Counted from the first letter of the stretch, positions 15,968 through 25,124 are shown. The stretch: DNA of 64,000 nt from M3007 sp039804245 (GCA_039804245.1 JBDLWO010000210.1:6302-70301); one strand, 5' to 3'. A program made the numbers and translations. Notes: a model not told the origin generated them from the sequence alone.

Positions 15968-17641
15968 TCAGTCTGAATCCTCGAGTCGCCGGCCACGTTT
16001 CATCTCCAGAAACAAACATAACAGGCATACGGCAGTACTACCAAAGATTATTCCCGATAACTCATAGTCTCCTTCTTTTCTCAGCAGCCATCCGAACGCC
16101 GCTGTAGCAAGTGACAGTATGAGAAAGATTATTTGCCTCAATGCGCTGTGAACAAGTTTTGCACTGTCGCGGATATCATAAGACCTGAATTCGAGTTCTC
16201 CTCGCTGTATAAGGGCAAGAACCCGGTTTATTTCCTCCGGCAGGCCGATCAGGTTGGTCGCCCCGCGCTTGAGCACCCTGCTTGCAAAGGTAAAAAGGCT
16301 CTCTTTTTCTCCAAATACAAAACGCCTGGCATACGGCCTGATTACATCAAGCGGGTTCAACCGGGAATCCAGTGTACTGCTTAATCCAAGCAGCAAAGTA
16401 GCCATCCGGTTGAAGAGAACATAATCTTTGGGTACCTGTACAGCGCCACTCAATCCTTTCAAACCGGCATCGCTGATCAGTTTGGTGAGGCTGTTGTTAA
16501 ACGGACTTACTTTTATTTCTCTCAGATTCATCCCCTCAAAACTGACCTCATTCTCCAGAAAATCCTGAATAGCTCCAATCATTCTTATGGCCACTTTCTC
16601 AGCCTCTCTGCCCTCCGCAATGAACCCCATCTTTTTCAGCGAAACAATCATCGCGCGGGTATCTTTTTTGATAGCGGCATCTATCAGCAACGGAATTTCC
16701 GAACGAAGTACCGGGCTGATTTCTGCCACAGCACCAAAATCAAGCAAAACGAGTGTGCCATCCTGTTTTACAAGTATATTTCCCGGATGGGGATCGGCAT
16801 GATATATCCCGTCGGCAAACACCATTTTTGAATATACCCGCAGCACACGAGTGGCAAGCTCTCTTCTTTCAAGACCCCAGGCATCCAGTTGTTCAAGATC
16901 GGATATCTTTACTCCACTGTGCCAGGTAGTGGTCATCACCCTTGAGGTAGAATACGCGGTATGTACTTCGGGTATCACTATCCCGGGTTCATTTTCCAGG
17001 TTCTTCCCTATCAGCTGCATATTGGCAGCCTCCCGGTAAAAATCCAGTTCCTCTTCTATCATTTTCTTTATCTGGGTGTACATATAGTTCATACCCCTGA
17101 TATGATAGAAAAATGATACAATGGAAGTGAGCCTCCGGATTATTTCCAGATCCACCGCGGCAATACGCTCAATGCGCAGATGCTGAATTTTAACCACCAC
17201 TTCCGTTCCATCATGCAGCTGTGCACGATGGGCCTGACCAATAGAGGCGGCAGCGATTGGCTGCTCGTCAAATCGTGCAAAGACGGTTTCGGGATAAGCG
17301 CCAAACTCCATGAAAATACGATCGCGCACCTCATCAGTCGGCCGGGCCGGTATCTGATCCTGTAAAGCCTCAAGGGGTTTCTGGAATGCCGCAGGAAGAA
17401 AATTCCCCATGATGGAAAGCAGTTGACCGAGCTTGATAAAAAGCCCCTTCAGATCGAGTACGGCCTGTTTCACCCGCTCTGCATTCCGGACATGCAGTTT
17501 CTGTAAAGCGTTTTCATACCAAACAGGCCCACGAAATTTCCGCATAAAGGAAAGCCACAGGTAGCTGAATATAACAGCACCAGCCACACCGTATGCTCTC
17601 CGGAGACGCCAGAAACGCGAATATGTCTTATTGTGCGACAT
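15968..17641 (-). CDS. ABC1/UbiB-family atypical kinase
   Basis: The 557-aa protein is a UbiB/ADCK-type kinase-like protein. Seen are the family-specific L-F-I-K-L-G-Q-L-L-S (KxGQ) motif near residue 80, the alanine-rich A-A-A-S-I-G-Q-A-H-R-A loop, the ATP-pocket V-V-V-K-I-Q, the catalytic H-A-D-P-H-P-G-N-I-L and the metal-binding D-F-G-A. Two hydrophobic C-terminal segments anchor it in the inner membrane. UbiB proteins support ubiquinone synthesis or quinone extraction; this organism makes menaquinone, so the lipid partner is probably menaquinone or another isoprenoid (inference). The ATG at 17641 overlaps the end of prfA by 14 nt, implying coupled translation. Confidence 0.93.
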   Translation of the reverse strand: MSHNKTYSRFWRLRRAYGVAGAVIFSYLWLSFMRKFRGPVWYENALQKLHVRNAERVKQAVLDLKGLFIKLGQLLSIMGNFLPAAFQKPLEALQDQIPARPTDEVRDRIFMEFGAYPETVFARFDEQPIAAASIGQAHRAQLHDGTEVVVKIQHLRIERIAAVDLEIIRRLTSIVSFFYHIRGMNYMYTQIKKMIEEELDFYREAANMQLIGKNLENEPGIVIPEVHTAYSTSRVMTTTWHSGVKISDLEQLDAWGLERRELATRVLRVYSKMVFADGIYHADPHPGNILVKQDGTLVLLDFGAVAEISPVLRSEIPLLIDAAIKKDTRAMIVSLKKMGFIAEGREAEKVAIRMIGAIQDFLENEVSFEGMNLREIKVSPFNNSLTKLISDAGLKGLSGAVQVPKDYVLFNRMATLLLGLSSTLDSRLNPLDVIRPYARRFVFGEKESLFTFASRVLKRGATNLIGLPEEINRVLALIQRGELEFRSYDIRDSAKLVHSALRQIIFLILSLATAAFGWLLRKEGDYELSGIIFGSTAVCLLCLFLEMKRGRRLEDSD

Positions 17642-18707
17642 CGGCCTGAAGTTTTGCCGCATTATCGGCAATTGTCAGCGCCTCTATCAGTTCGCCCAGC
17701 TCCCCCTCCACTACCCGGTCCAGGTTGAAATTTTTGTTGTCGCCCTCCAGCCTGTGATCGGTGACGCGGTTCTGAGGCCAGTTGTATGTGCGTATCTTCT
17801 CTGACCTGTCGCCGGAGCCCACCAGACTTCGCCGCTGCGACGACAGGGCATTGGCTTCCCTGGCCAATTGAGCCTCTTTTATCTGCTGGATGAGTCGGCC
17901 CATCGCTATTTCCCGGTTTTTATGCTGCGAGCGGCTCTCTGTACTCTCCGCCACAGCTCCGGTCGGAAGGTGTGTGAATCGCACGCCCGACTCTGTTCTG
18001 TTTACGTGCTGCCCACCCGCACCCGACGCGCGAAACACGTCAGTACGAATGTCTTCTTTACGGACATCAATATCTTCCGGTTCCATCTTGGGCAGTACGG
18101 CTACTGTGGCAGCCGAAGTGTGTACGCGCCCCTTGGCTTCTGTTTCGGGCACCCGCTGTACCCGGTGGGCCCCCGATTCAAACTTCAGCTTTCCGTAAAC
18201 ATTGTCGCCACTCACCTCCAGAACCAGTTTGGAATACCCGCCCACCGTTCCGGGGGTTTCTTCCAGCAGTTCCACCTCCCAGCCCTGATCAGCGAAGTAT
18301 TTGCTGTACATGCGATAGAGGTCGCCGGCAAAAAGAGATGCCTCATCGCCGCCTGTTCCGGAGCGGATTTCAAAGATTACGTCCTTCTCATCTTCGGGGT
18401 CTCTGGGGGTAAGCAGTACTTTCAGCTCTTCCTCCAACACCTCCAGCTCAGGTTCCAGCATGGAAATTTCATCCCTGGCCATTTCGCGCATATCCGGGTC
18501 CGATTCGGTAGCCAGTACATCTTTTGCACTGTTCATATCGTGCAGCACCTTCTCATACCGGTTGGCCGTAATGACGAGGGGCTGCAGTTTTTTGTATTCC
18601 TTGTTTACTTTTTTGGACTTGTCCATATCGGCCACAATGCCGGGATCCGACAGTTGCTCTTCCAGATGCAGAAACTTTTCTCTTATTGCTTGCAGTTTTT
18701 CCAGCAT
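17628..18707 (-). CDS. prfA: Peptide chain release factor 1
   Basis: RF1 reads UAG and UAA stop codons and triggers release of the finished protein. The 359-aa length is standard. The peptidyl-tRNA hydrolysis motif G-G-Q is in S-G-A-G-G-Q-H-V-N-R-T, and the stop-codon-reading P-x-T tripeptide is P-E-T in R-V-P-E-T-E, which separates it from RF2 (SPF). The ATG at 18707 gives M-L-E-K-L as in relatives; the longer reading begins with TTG inside the promoter motif. It overlaps the UbiB kinase gene downstream. Confidence 0.97.
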   Translation of the reverse strand: MLEKLQAIREKFLHLEEQLSDPGIVADMDKSKKVNKEYKKLQPLVITANRYEKVLHDMNSAKDVLATESDPDMREMARDEISMLEPELEVLEEELKVLLTPRDPEDEKDVIFEIRSGTGGDEASLFAGDLYRMYSKYFADQGWEVELLEETPGTVGGYSKLVLEVSGDNVYGKLKFESGAHRVQRVPETEAKGRVHTSAATVAVLPKMEPEDIDVRKEDIRTDVFRASGAGGQHVNRTESGVRFTHLPTGAVAESTESRSQHKNREIAMGRLIQQIKEAQLAREANALSSQRRSLVGSGDRSEKIRTYNWPQNRVTDHRLEGDNKNFNLDRVVEGELGELIEALTIADNAAKLQADVAQ

Positions 18708-18725
18708 GACATTCAATTCTGGCCG

Positions 18726-18733
18726 CAAAATTA
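18726..18733 (-). promoter_or_regulatory. -7 promoter element for prfA
   Basis: Minus-strand TAATTTTG matches TAnnTTTG, 18 nt before the prfA ATG, implying a very short leader. Confidence 0.5.
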
Positions 18734-18759
18734 ACCCAATTCGGCGGAATAGCGTGAAA

Positions 18760-19662
18760 CTACTGCTGTACCGGACGTTTTTTCCAGTACCAGGCCAGCG
18801 ACATACCGGTAATCAGATCCCAGATGCCGTACCAGGCAGCAATGAGGGCCATACCACCCAGTCCACCAAAAAATTTGAAAATCAGCAATAACCCAAGAGC
18901 GGTATTATGTATGCCCGTTTCAAATGCCAGCGTCCGGCAGTCGAGTTCAGGCAACCTGAAAAGCCGCCCCAGCGCATAACCGTGCGCTAGTGCAACGCCA
19001 TTGTGAACAGCAACAAGTACAAACACAAAACCGAGGAAATTGACAATATTATCCCGGTTACCAAGGAGGGCAAGAACCAGAATGGAAAAGAAAAGAAGCA
19101 GTGAAATACGCTGGGCCCAGGGTCTGATTTTAGCTACAAATTCAGGTTTTTTCTCATTCAGCCACATACCGATCAGAAGCGGTGCAACAATAAGTTCCAC
19201 AATAATAACAACCATCTGGCTGAAGCTGATCTCGAACGTCTGTCTGACAGCCTCTGAATCGGGTACGAATGCCGACCAGAACAGGAAACCTGCCGGCGTG
19301 AGAAAAGAAGCCGAAAGAATAATGATAGCATTGAGAGTCACCGACAGGGCTACATTGGCTTTGGCAAAGTGCGACAGAAAATTGGTCATGTTACCCGACG
19401 GACACATACTCACCAGTACCATACCCAGGCCAACACTGGCCGGCGGGTTGAATATGGCAATAATCGCCAGCGTAAGAAGCGGAAATATCAGATACTGGGC
19501 CAGAATACCCACCCCGATTGATCTGGGAAACTGTACAACCCTCCTGAAATCTTCCAGACGTATGTCCAGCGCTACACTGAACATGAGGAATGCCATAGCA
19601 GCATTCAAAACGAGCATTTGGTCCGGGTTGAAATGCAGTTGTAATGTGTCAACGGGATGCAT
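18760..19662 (-). CDS. Bile acid:sodium symporter (BASS) family transporter
   Basis: The 300-aa protein is almost entirely transmembrane (about 8-9 segments) and has the BASS features: an early M-F-S-V-A-L-D segment, S-M-C-P-S-G-N-M-T-N-F near residue 110, and F-E-T-G-I-H-N-T-A-L-G late in the protein, equivalent to the family E-x-G-x-Q-N motif with His in place of Gln. Such proteins import organic anions or steroid-like acids with sodium. The ATG at 19662 lies 4 nt after the ligA stop, so it is in the ligA operon, an odd pairing. A second BASS gene is at 26177. Substrate unknown. Confidence 0.9.
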   Translation of the reverse strand: MHPVDTLQLHFNPDQMLVLNAAMAFLMFSVALDIRLEDFRRVVQFPRSIGVGILAQYLIFPLLTLAIIAIFNPPASVGLGMVLVSMCPSGNMTNFLSHFAKANVALSVTLNAIIILSASFLTPAGFLFWSAFVPDSEAVRQTFEISFSQMVVIIVELIVAPLLIGMWLNEKKPEFVAKIRPWAQRISLLLFFSILVLALLGNRDNIVNFLGFVFVLVAVHNGVALAHGYALGRLFRLPELDCRTLAFETGIHNTALGLLLIFKFFGGLGGMALIAAWYGIWDLITGMSLAWYWKKRPVQQ

Positions 19663-19666
19663 AATT

Positions 19667-21823
19667 TTATATTGAGGTGCGTTCAATAAATTCCACTTCA
19701 CTCCATATATCAATGGTACCAAGTGCCTGGGCCTTTTTGAGCTTGGAACCGGCTTTTTCGCCCACAACCAGAATACTCAGATGTTTACTCACCCCGGAGG
19801 CAATGCTTGCTCCCGCTGCGGCGGCGCGCTTCTCTGCCTCTTCACGGGTCATCTGCGACAATGTTCCGGTGAAAAGGATGCTTTTACCGTACAGGGACCC
19901 CTCTGTGTTCACATCTGACTTCCGGTCTTCAGGGGCTTGCCTCATGTTCACCCCCAGTTCCTCCATTTCGCGCAGCAGAGCCAGATTCTGCTCATTCTGA
20001 AAGAAATGATACACATTTCCGGATAGTACAGGACCAACATCTTTGATTTGCTGGTAACGCTCCATGTCCCACTCCTGCAAATCGAGTACGTGCTCCACTT
20101 CTGCAGCCAGCAGTTTGCCGGCTTTCTGACCCAGGTGATGAATACTGAGTGAGTGAAGGAGCCGCTGAATCGGATTTCCTTTTGCCTTTTCAACGGCAAT
20201 TCTCAGATTAGCAGCCGATTTTTCGCCGAATCCATCCAGCCTGGCTACTTTTTCGTAGTCCAGACGATAAAGGTCGGCAATGGTATGCAGCCAACCGAGT
20301 TTGTAAAAGCGCTCGATGGTGCTCTCCCCCATTCCTTCTATGTCCATGGCCGCTTTTGATGTATGGAATATCATCCGGGCCAGCACCTGTGCTTCGCAGG
20401 CGGCGTTTTCACAGCGCCACACGGCCTCATCTTCAGGTTTGACAAGTACTGAATGACAAACCGGACAATTTTTCGGATATTCAACGGGCCGCTCGGAACC
20501 ATCCCGAAGTTCAGCCAGACTTTTCACGATGTAGGGAATGACATCGCCGGCTCTTTCAACCAGCACCTGATCACCGATTCGGATATCTTTGGATAAAATG
20601 AACTCTTCGTTGTGCAAGCTGACATTTTGTACCACAACCCCCGCCAATGGTACCGGATCGAGCTTGGCAACCGGTGTAACAGCTCCGGTTTTACCTACCT
20701 GAAATTCCACGTCGCGCAGGCGGGTGGTTGCCTGCCTGGCTTTGAATTTAAAGGCCATTGCCCATCGCGGGTGATGACTGGTATAGCCGCATCGCTCCTG
20801 TAATTCCAGACTGTTCACTTTCACTACCATTCCGTCCAGCTCATAGGGATATTCATCGCGGTAATCCTGCCACGACTGGCAGAAAGCAATCACCTCTTCG
20901 ATGTTACTGCAAGACCTGGTGGCGGGCAGGTGCTGGGAAGCATTTGCCTTGACAAGCGGTGTTTTAAAGGAGAGCGACTCGAGCAAATGGATACTCTCGT
21001 CATGCGAACGGAATTGGCCGAGCACATTATTTCCCTGCTCGTCTGCTGCATATCCAAGCTGATAAACAAAGGCTTCCAGTCCGCGTTCAGCCGCTTCGCG
21101 CGGGTCTTTCATACGGAGCCCTCCCGTAGCTGCATTTCTGGGGTTGGCAAATGTTTGTTCGCCGGCATCCTGACGGGCAGCGTTTATTTTTTCAAAAATA
21201 TCTTTCCTGATCAGTGCCTCACCCCTGAGTTCGGTTTTGAAAATACCGTGTCTGGAAAAAGCCGCTTTGAGCGGCACCGTACGGAGGGTACGCATATTGG
21301 CGGTTATTTCATCGCCCGTATAGCCATTTCCACGGGTGGCAGCGCGTACAAGGCGGTCATTTTCATATACCAGGACAATTGTTCCACCATCGTACTTGGG
21401 CTCAACACAATACTCTATATGGGTATCCACCTCCAGTTTGCAGAGTTTTTTTACCGACTCGTCAAATGCCCTGAGGTCCTCGGCATTGTAACTGTTGTCG
21501 AGGGAAAGCATGGGCATCAGATGATTCACCTGAACAGCATTTTCCAGCAGATCCACCCCAATCCGCTGAGTAGGACTGTCGGGCGTAACTAAATCAGGAT
21601 GGGTGCGTTCGAGCGCTTCAAGCTGCTTATACAACTGATCATACTCGGAATCACTTACTACCGGATCATTTTGTACGTAATAGCGCCATTCGTGGTATTG
21701 CAGTACCTGACGGAGATCCTCTGCCGTTTGTGCCGGAGGTTCAGAAAAAAGATCTGTTTGTCTGCCGCTGAGCAATAGTTTCGACAGATCGAAAAGGCGT
21801 CGTTGTTCGTGGGTGGAGTACAT
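19667..21823 (-). CDS. ligA: NAD-dependent DNA ligase
   Basis: LigA seals nicks during replication and repair using NAD. Domains in order over 718 aa: domain Ia with Y-Y-V-Q-N-D-P-V-V-S-D-S-E-Y-D, the adenylation domain with nucleophile Lys143 in E-P-K-Y-D-G-G, the OB fold, a four-cysteine zinc finger (C-P-V-C ... C-E-N-A-A-C), helix-hairpin-helix repeats around residues 520-600, and a C-terminal BRCT domain (G-K-S-I-L-F-T-G-T-L). About 20 residues of unconserved sequence precede domain Ia. A promoter motif is 25 nt upstream, and a BASS transporter gene follows within 4 nt. Confidence 0.97.
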   Translation of the reverse strand: MYSTHEQRRLFDLSKLLLSGRQTDLFSEPPAQTAEDLRQVLQYHEWRYYVQNDPVVSDSEYDQLYKQLEALERTHPDLVTPDSPTQRIGVDLLENAVQVNHLMPMLSLDNSYNAEDLRAFDESVKKLCKLEVDTHIEYCVEPKYDGGTIVLVYENDRLVRAATRGNGYTGDEITANMRTLRTVPLKAAFSRHGIFKTELRGEALIRKDIFEKINAARQDAGEQTFANPRNAATGGLRMKDPREAAERGLEAFVYQLGYAADEQGNNVLGQFRSHDESIHLLESLSFKTPLVKANASQHLPATRSCSNIEEVIAFCQSWQDYRDEYPYELDGMVVKVNSLELQERCGYTSHHPRWAMAFKFKARQATTRLRDVEFQVGKTGAVTPVAKLDPVPLAGVVVQNVSLHNEEFILSKDIRIGDQVLVERAGDVIPYIVKSLAELRDGSERPVEYPKNCPVCHSVLVKPEDEAVWRCENAACEAQVLARMIFHTSKAAMDIEGMGESTIERFYKLGWLHTIADLYRLDYEKVARLDGFGEKSAANLRIAVEKAKGNPIQRLLHSLSIHHLGQKAGKLLAAEVEHVLDLQEWDMERYQQIKDVGPVLSGNVYHFFQNEQNLALLREMEELGVNMRQAPEDRKSDVNTEGSLYGKSILFTGTLSQMTREEAEKRAAAAGASIASGVSKHLSILVVGEKAGSKLKKAQALGTIDIWSEVEFIERTSI

Positions 21824-21847
21824 GATATGCTTCGTCGTTCAGACCTG

Positions 21848-21855
21848 CAAAAGTA
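21848..21855 (-). promoter_or_regulatory. -7 promoter element for ligA
   Basis: Minus-strand TACTTTTG matches TAnnTTTG exactly, 25 nt before the ligA ATG. Confidence 0.6.
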
Positions 21856-21891
21856 GGTCAATTTCCACGATGTACTGCGTATCAAAATACA

Positions 21892-21922
21892 GCGGGAGTG
21901 CAGTGACCCACTACACTCCCGC
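21892..21922 (-). terminator. Terminator between the membrane-protein gene and ligA
   Basis: GCGGGAGTG (21892-21900) pairs perfectly with CACTCCCGC (21914-21922), with three further inner pairs. On the minus strand it is followed by TGTATTTTG. It closes the YceI-porin transcription unit before ligA. Confidence 0.75.
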
Positions 21923-21945
21923 CGGAAAACAGCATACCCGACTGG

Positions 21946-22359
21946 CTACGGGCTCATTTTGGCGTATATAACACCCAGTACGATGGCCTGGAAAAATCCG
22001 TAGGCTACCCACGTCAGAATCATAGTCAGGGAAACTGCCAGTGAGCTATAGGTAATCCACATGGAAGGAATCGTGGCTATAAGGCCGTAAACTACCCCCA
22101 CTTCTATTCCGCGCCACCAGAAAGAGCCGTGAAACAGGCCCTTGAAACGACGCCAGAACCAGGCGATGGCAAGACTGAGAACGAACGGGTGTACGAAGAA
22201 CAGCCAGCCTTTGGATGAGTTCATATCCAGATCGAACATCGGGTCGTAATACTCCTCTGCCAGCCAGGGCATCAATTTTACAACGAGTATCAGCGCTACA
22301 ACGCTCAAAAGCAAGAGCGCAAGGCCGCCGATAATCACTTTCATCAGAAATCTTTTCAT
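21946..22359 (-). CDS. Four-helix inner membrane protein, unknown
   Basis: The 137-aa protein has four predicted membrane segments: residues about 7-30, 52-66, 83-100 and 105-130, joined by short loops with W-R-R-F-K and W-W-R-G. I do not recognise a family. The ATG at 22359 is used; the longer reading begins with TTG inside the preceding gene. It lies 40 nt after the YceI-like gene and is the last gene before a terminator, so it belongs to the YceI-porin-YceI unit. A role in the same envelope process is inferred from position only. Confidence 0.75.
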   Translation of the reverse strand: MKRFLMKVIIGGLALLLLSVVALILVVKLMPWLAEEYYDPMFDLDMNSSKGWLFFVHPFVLSLAIAWFWRRFKGLFHGSFWWRGIEVGVVYGLIATIPSMWITYSSLAVSLTMILTWVAYGFFQAIVLGVIYAKMSP

Positions 22360-22399
22360 AATCCGAAGTTGATTTTTGTACCACAAGTAATTGGGGGTT

Positions 22400-23038
22400 C
22401 TACATGTTTTCGTCAACAACTACGACCAGGTCAAAATGGAATGTAATGTCGTCATTCACCTTGATCATTCCGAACATCGCCTCAGGCGGTATGATGCCAA
22501 ATGAACTCATTTTGAGCCACTTTTCACCTCTCAACTGAAATCTGTTCGGGCCGAGCATTCTGGCTTTTGCCCTGATAAACTCCTTCGAGCTTACCCCGGC
22601 AATTGTTATCATGACGTTTGCCTGAACGTCGAACCAGTTATAGCAGGAACCATCAGTACATTTTGTATTCTGCCACGTATCTACCAGCGAAACCCTGATA
22701 TCGGGATACTGGTCGGCCAGAAGCGCTTTCTGAAGGTCTGTGTCAATTTTCCGATTCTTGCAGTTCAGCTTCTTCACTCCAAGAGACAGGCCCGCATTCC
22801 TGAAACGCGAATAACCGTTGTTCAGTTCCGCTTCTATGAGCAGGGGTTCAAATCGGTCTTCGCAGTCGCAAGTGAACGAATTCACATTGGAAGTTCCCTG
22901 GAGGTACAATCGGCTCTGATCCTCGATTCTGATTCGTTTTCTGTTTGCCGGACTGGAATCAGCGGTGAAACCCGCGAGTATCAGACACAAAATTGCCAGA
23001 CTCGTGCTCAAAAATCCGGGAACTCGTCTGTAGTTCAT
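22400..23038 (-). CDS. YceI-like periplasmic protein, cysteine-rich variant
   Basis: The 212-aa protein has a signal peptide (about residues 1-26) and the YceI lipocalin-like pattern: G-T-S-N-V-N-S-F near residue 48, a long beta-rich middle, and the terminal S-S-F-G-I-I-P-P-E-A-M-F-G-M-I-K-V-N-D-D-I-T-F-H-F. YceI proteins bind polyisoprenoid chains in a hydrophobic barrel. This copy has extra cysteines (C-D-C in the first strand, one in K-L-N-C-K, and C-T-D-G-S-C mid-protein), absent from the partner at 24558, which could form disulfides. It is third in a unit of YceI, porin, YceI-like and a four-helix protein. Confidence 0.85.
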   Translation of the reverse strand: MNYRRVPGFLSTSLAILCLILAGFTADSSPANRKRIRIEDQSRLYLQGTSNVNSFTCDCEDRFEPLLIEAELNNGYSRFRNAGLSLGVKKLNCKNRKIDTDLQKALLADQYPDIRVSLVDTWQNTKCTDGSCYNWFDVQANVMITIAGVSSKEFIRAKARMLGPNRFQLRGEKWLKMSSFGIIPPEAMFGMIKVNDDITFHFDLVVVVDENM

Positions 23039-23062
23039 GATTTTTTGGAGCTTTTTTAAACA

Positions 23063-23101
23063 GCGGGCGTCTCAGAGCCTGTTCGGTCAAGAGGCGCCCG
23101 C
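23063..23101 (-). other. Stem-loop between porin and YceI-like genes
   Basis: GCGGGCGTCTC (23063-23073) pairs with GAGGCGCCCGC (23091-23101), 11 bp with one G-U pair. There is no T-run, so it may adjust expression of the downstream gene rather than end transcription. A minus-strand GACTTTTG (one base off the -7 consensus) lies just before it at 23104-23111. Confidence 0.45.
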
Positions 23102-23124
23102 CAATACAAAAGTCATTCAAAAAT

Positions 23125-24534
23125 TCAGAAGCCAATTACCGCTTCAACCATGAAGCCGTTGAATTTACCTCCATTGCGATAGTCTGCTGCGGGGAAATCG
23201 TTGTACTGCTGAAGTACATACTCACCTTTCAGAAGCATATTTTTGGTCGGAAACCAACCTGCAACAATTGCTTTACGAGTAATGGTGATATTTGCGTAGG
23301 TACCATCCGTATTGAGGATTGTACCACCAGGCTCACCAGACATGGAGATGTAGCGGGCACCCAGATAAGCCTGTTCATTTTTCAGGAAGCGGTAAACACC
23401 CTCTACTGCAAGCTGATTGAAATTGCGGTCGTTCCAGCGGCCCTCTGTCACGTCTGAATAAGCTGCTCCTTTCAGGATCTCATAAGTACCGAATACCTCA
23501 AGTCCTTTGTACTTCACAAATGGATTAATCATGATGGCTGTCAGTTTGTTGGGTACATTCGGGTTGAAACGACCTGAAGTAAACTGGGCGGTAGCCGTAG
23601 AAGCAACACCCGTTGACTGAAGAGCTGGCTCCATCATCAGGAAATAGTGAGATCCTGTGCGGTCGCCGGCATACAGCGTATTGCCCTGTATATTCGGATT
23701 GGTGTATAAAGAGGCTGACAAACGGAAACGAAGATCATTGAACGTTTTGTCGTAAGCAATTTTGGCAAAAACAGAAGGGGTCTTTTTGGTTGCCACTACA
23801 CCGCTGGTATTAACAGCATCCGGGTATTTTTCGATATTTCCTTTGATAAAGCCTGAACTCATACCAACCATACCCATTAATCCGTCAACCGGGAATACGT
23901 AAACCTCACCGCCGATTTCTGTAGTGAATGCGTCGAGAATCAGGTTTTCGCAGAACGGATTGTACATGGTGTTACCACCATCTGAACGACGGAACTGCAT
24001 ATCGCCGTAGTTGGGCTGGAAGTGACCGATTTTCACACGCATGTAGTCAGAGAACCACTTTGGATTGCCAAACATGGGCAGCTTGTCAAACTGGATATAT
24101 CCACCTTTTACCCAAAACTCGTTGTGGTGACGTGTGGACATATAGTTTTCAAGCGCAACCCGAACCCCGTCACCAATCTGAATATCAAAGTTCAGGTTGG
24201 CCATCGCGAGGTTGAAACCTCTCAGCGTAACAGAGGTGCTGTCTTCAGCCTTTACCACGCCGTAAAGCAGGTTCTTGTTAACCGGGTTTGTGGGGGAAAG
24301 TTTCACATAGTTGGCAGCATTGGAATGCGTAAGCGACTGAAAATCCTGTGTGAAAGAACCACCGATACGAAGCTTGAAACCGGTGTACTCCGGCTGTTCA
24401 GCTTTCTTGGATGGTTCGAAAACATTGATACCATCCTTATCCCAGGAGCGGGCGTACTGAATGGCGGGCTGCTGTGCCATGGCCTGTGTGCCAAAAAGCA
24501 GCGCAAAAAGCAGAATAAAATAACCGTTTTTCAT
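23125..24534 (-). CDS. Outer membrane porin-like beta-barrel
   Basis: The 469-aa protein has a signal peptide (residues 1-20, ending A-M-A-Q), then aromatic-rich alternating strands throughout and a final strand ending G-F-M-V-E-A-V-I-G-F, the usual outer-membrane insertion signal. The pattern resembles the phosphate-selective porin O/P-like barrels of Bacteroidota, but the substrate is not readable. It lies 23 nt after a YceI gene and is followed by another YceI-like gene, so it probably acts with them in moving or sensing a hydrophobic molecule across the envelope (inference). Confidence 0.85.
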   Translation of the reverse strand: MKNGYFILLFALLFGTQAMAQQPAIQYARSWDKDGINVFEPSKKAEQPEYTGFKLRIGGSFTQDFQSLTHSNAANYVKLSPTNPVNKNLLYGVVKAEDSTSVTLRGFNLAMANLNFDIQIGDGVRVALENYMSTRHHNEFWVKGGYIQFDKLPMFGNPKWFSDYMRVKIGHFQPNYGDMQFRRSDGGNTMYNPFCENLILDAFTTEIGGEVYVFPVDGLMGMVGMSSGFIKGNIEKYPDAVNTSGVVATKKTPSVFAKIAYDKTFNDLRFRLSASLYTNPNIQGNTLYAGDRTGSHYFLMMEPALQSTGVASTATAQFTSGRFNPNVPNKLTAIMINPFVKYKGLEVFGTYEILKGAAYSDVTEGRWNDRNFNQLAVEGVYRFLKNEQAYLGARYISMSGEPGGTILNTDGTYANITITRKAIVAGWFPTKNMLLKGEYVLQQYNDFPAADYRNGGKFNGFMVEAVIGF

Positions 24535-24557
24535 AAGAAATTCGTTTTTGAATGTTT

Positions 24558-25124
24558 TTATTGTTTCAACGTCACCTGGAAGATCACTTCCACCTCGTCT
24601 CCGGTGGTCATGGTTCCCATCAGGGCCGTTGGAGGACTGATGCCGAAATCTGTCATTTTGATTTTTTTGGAGCCGTTAAAGGTGATGCTCTGGTCACCGC
24701 CAACCTGCCCCCAGACGTACATATCCACTTTCCTGGAGACACCTGCTATTTTGAGGTAACCGGTTGTATTGATGTCATACCCGCTACCGCGCTTGTTAAT
24801 GCCCGTTACCCTTTCCAGAGAATACGCAACATTGGGATTGCCATCCGCCTTCAGGGCGTCGTACATCTTGTTGTCCATAATGGAACCCTTTGTACTTTTG
24901 ATTGCTTTAACCGGTATCTCAACATACAAAGAGTTAATCGTCTTGAGCCCCGATGCGTCAGTTGTCAGAGAGCCGTTGGCACGAACCTCGTAACCACTGC
25001 AATCCCACTCGTGCACATTGGACGTACCCTTGATTCTCATACTGCCTCCCGTAGCGTGACAGTTCTGCTGCGCGTTCGCAAGCGATACCGTCAAAAGGAA
25101 TAAAAATGCAATCTGATTTTTCAT
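24558..25124 (-). CDS. YceI-family periplasmic polyisoprenoid-binding protein
   Basis: The 188-aa protein has a short signal peptide (residues 1-19, ending A-N-A-Q) and a full YceI domain: G-T-S-N-V-H-E-W near residue 32, V-E-I-P-V-K-A-I-K-S, L-K-I-A-G-V-S-R-K-V and D-F-G-I-S-P-P-T-A-L-M-G-T-M-T. The family binds long isoprenoid chains such as quinones in a lipocalin-like barrel. The ATG at 25124 is chosen for the signal peptide and because a -7 element lies 17 nt upstream; longer readings pass through it. It is the first gene of the YceI-porin unit. Confidence 0.93.
   Translation of the reverse strand: MKNQIAFLFLLTVSLANAQQNCHATGGSMRIKGTSNVHEWDCSGYEVRANGSLTTDASGLKTINSLYVEIPVKAIKSTKGSIMDNKMYDALKADGNPNVAYSLERVTGINKRGSGYDINTTGYLKIAGVSRKVDMYVWGQVGGDQSITFNGSKKIKMTDFGISPPTALMGTMTTGDEVEVIFQVTLKQ

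Noticed and set aside
17868..18734. 288-codon plus-strand frame opposite prfA
   Set aside because: Shadow of prfA; no recognisable domain and no promoter.
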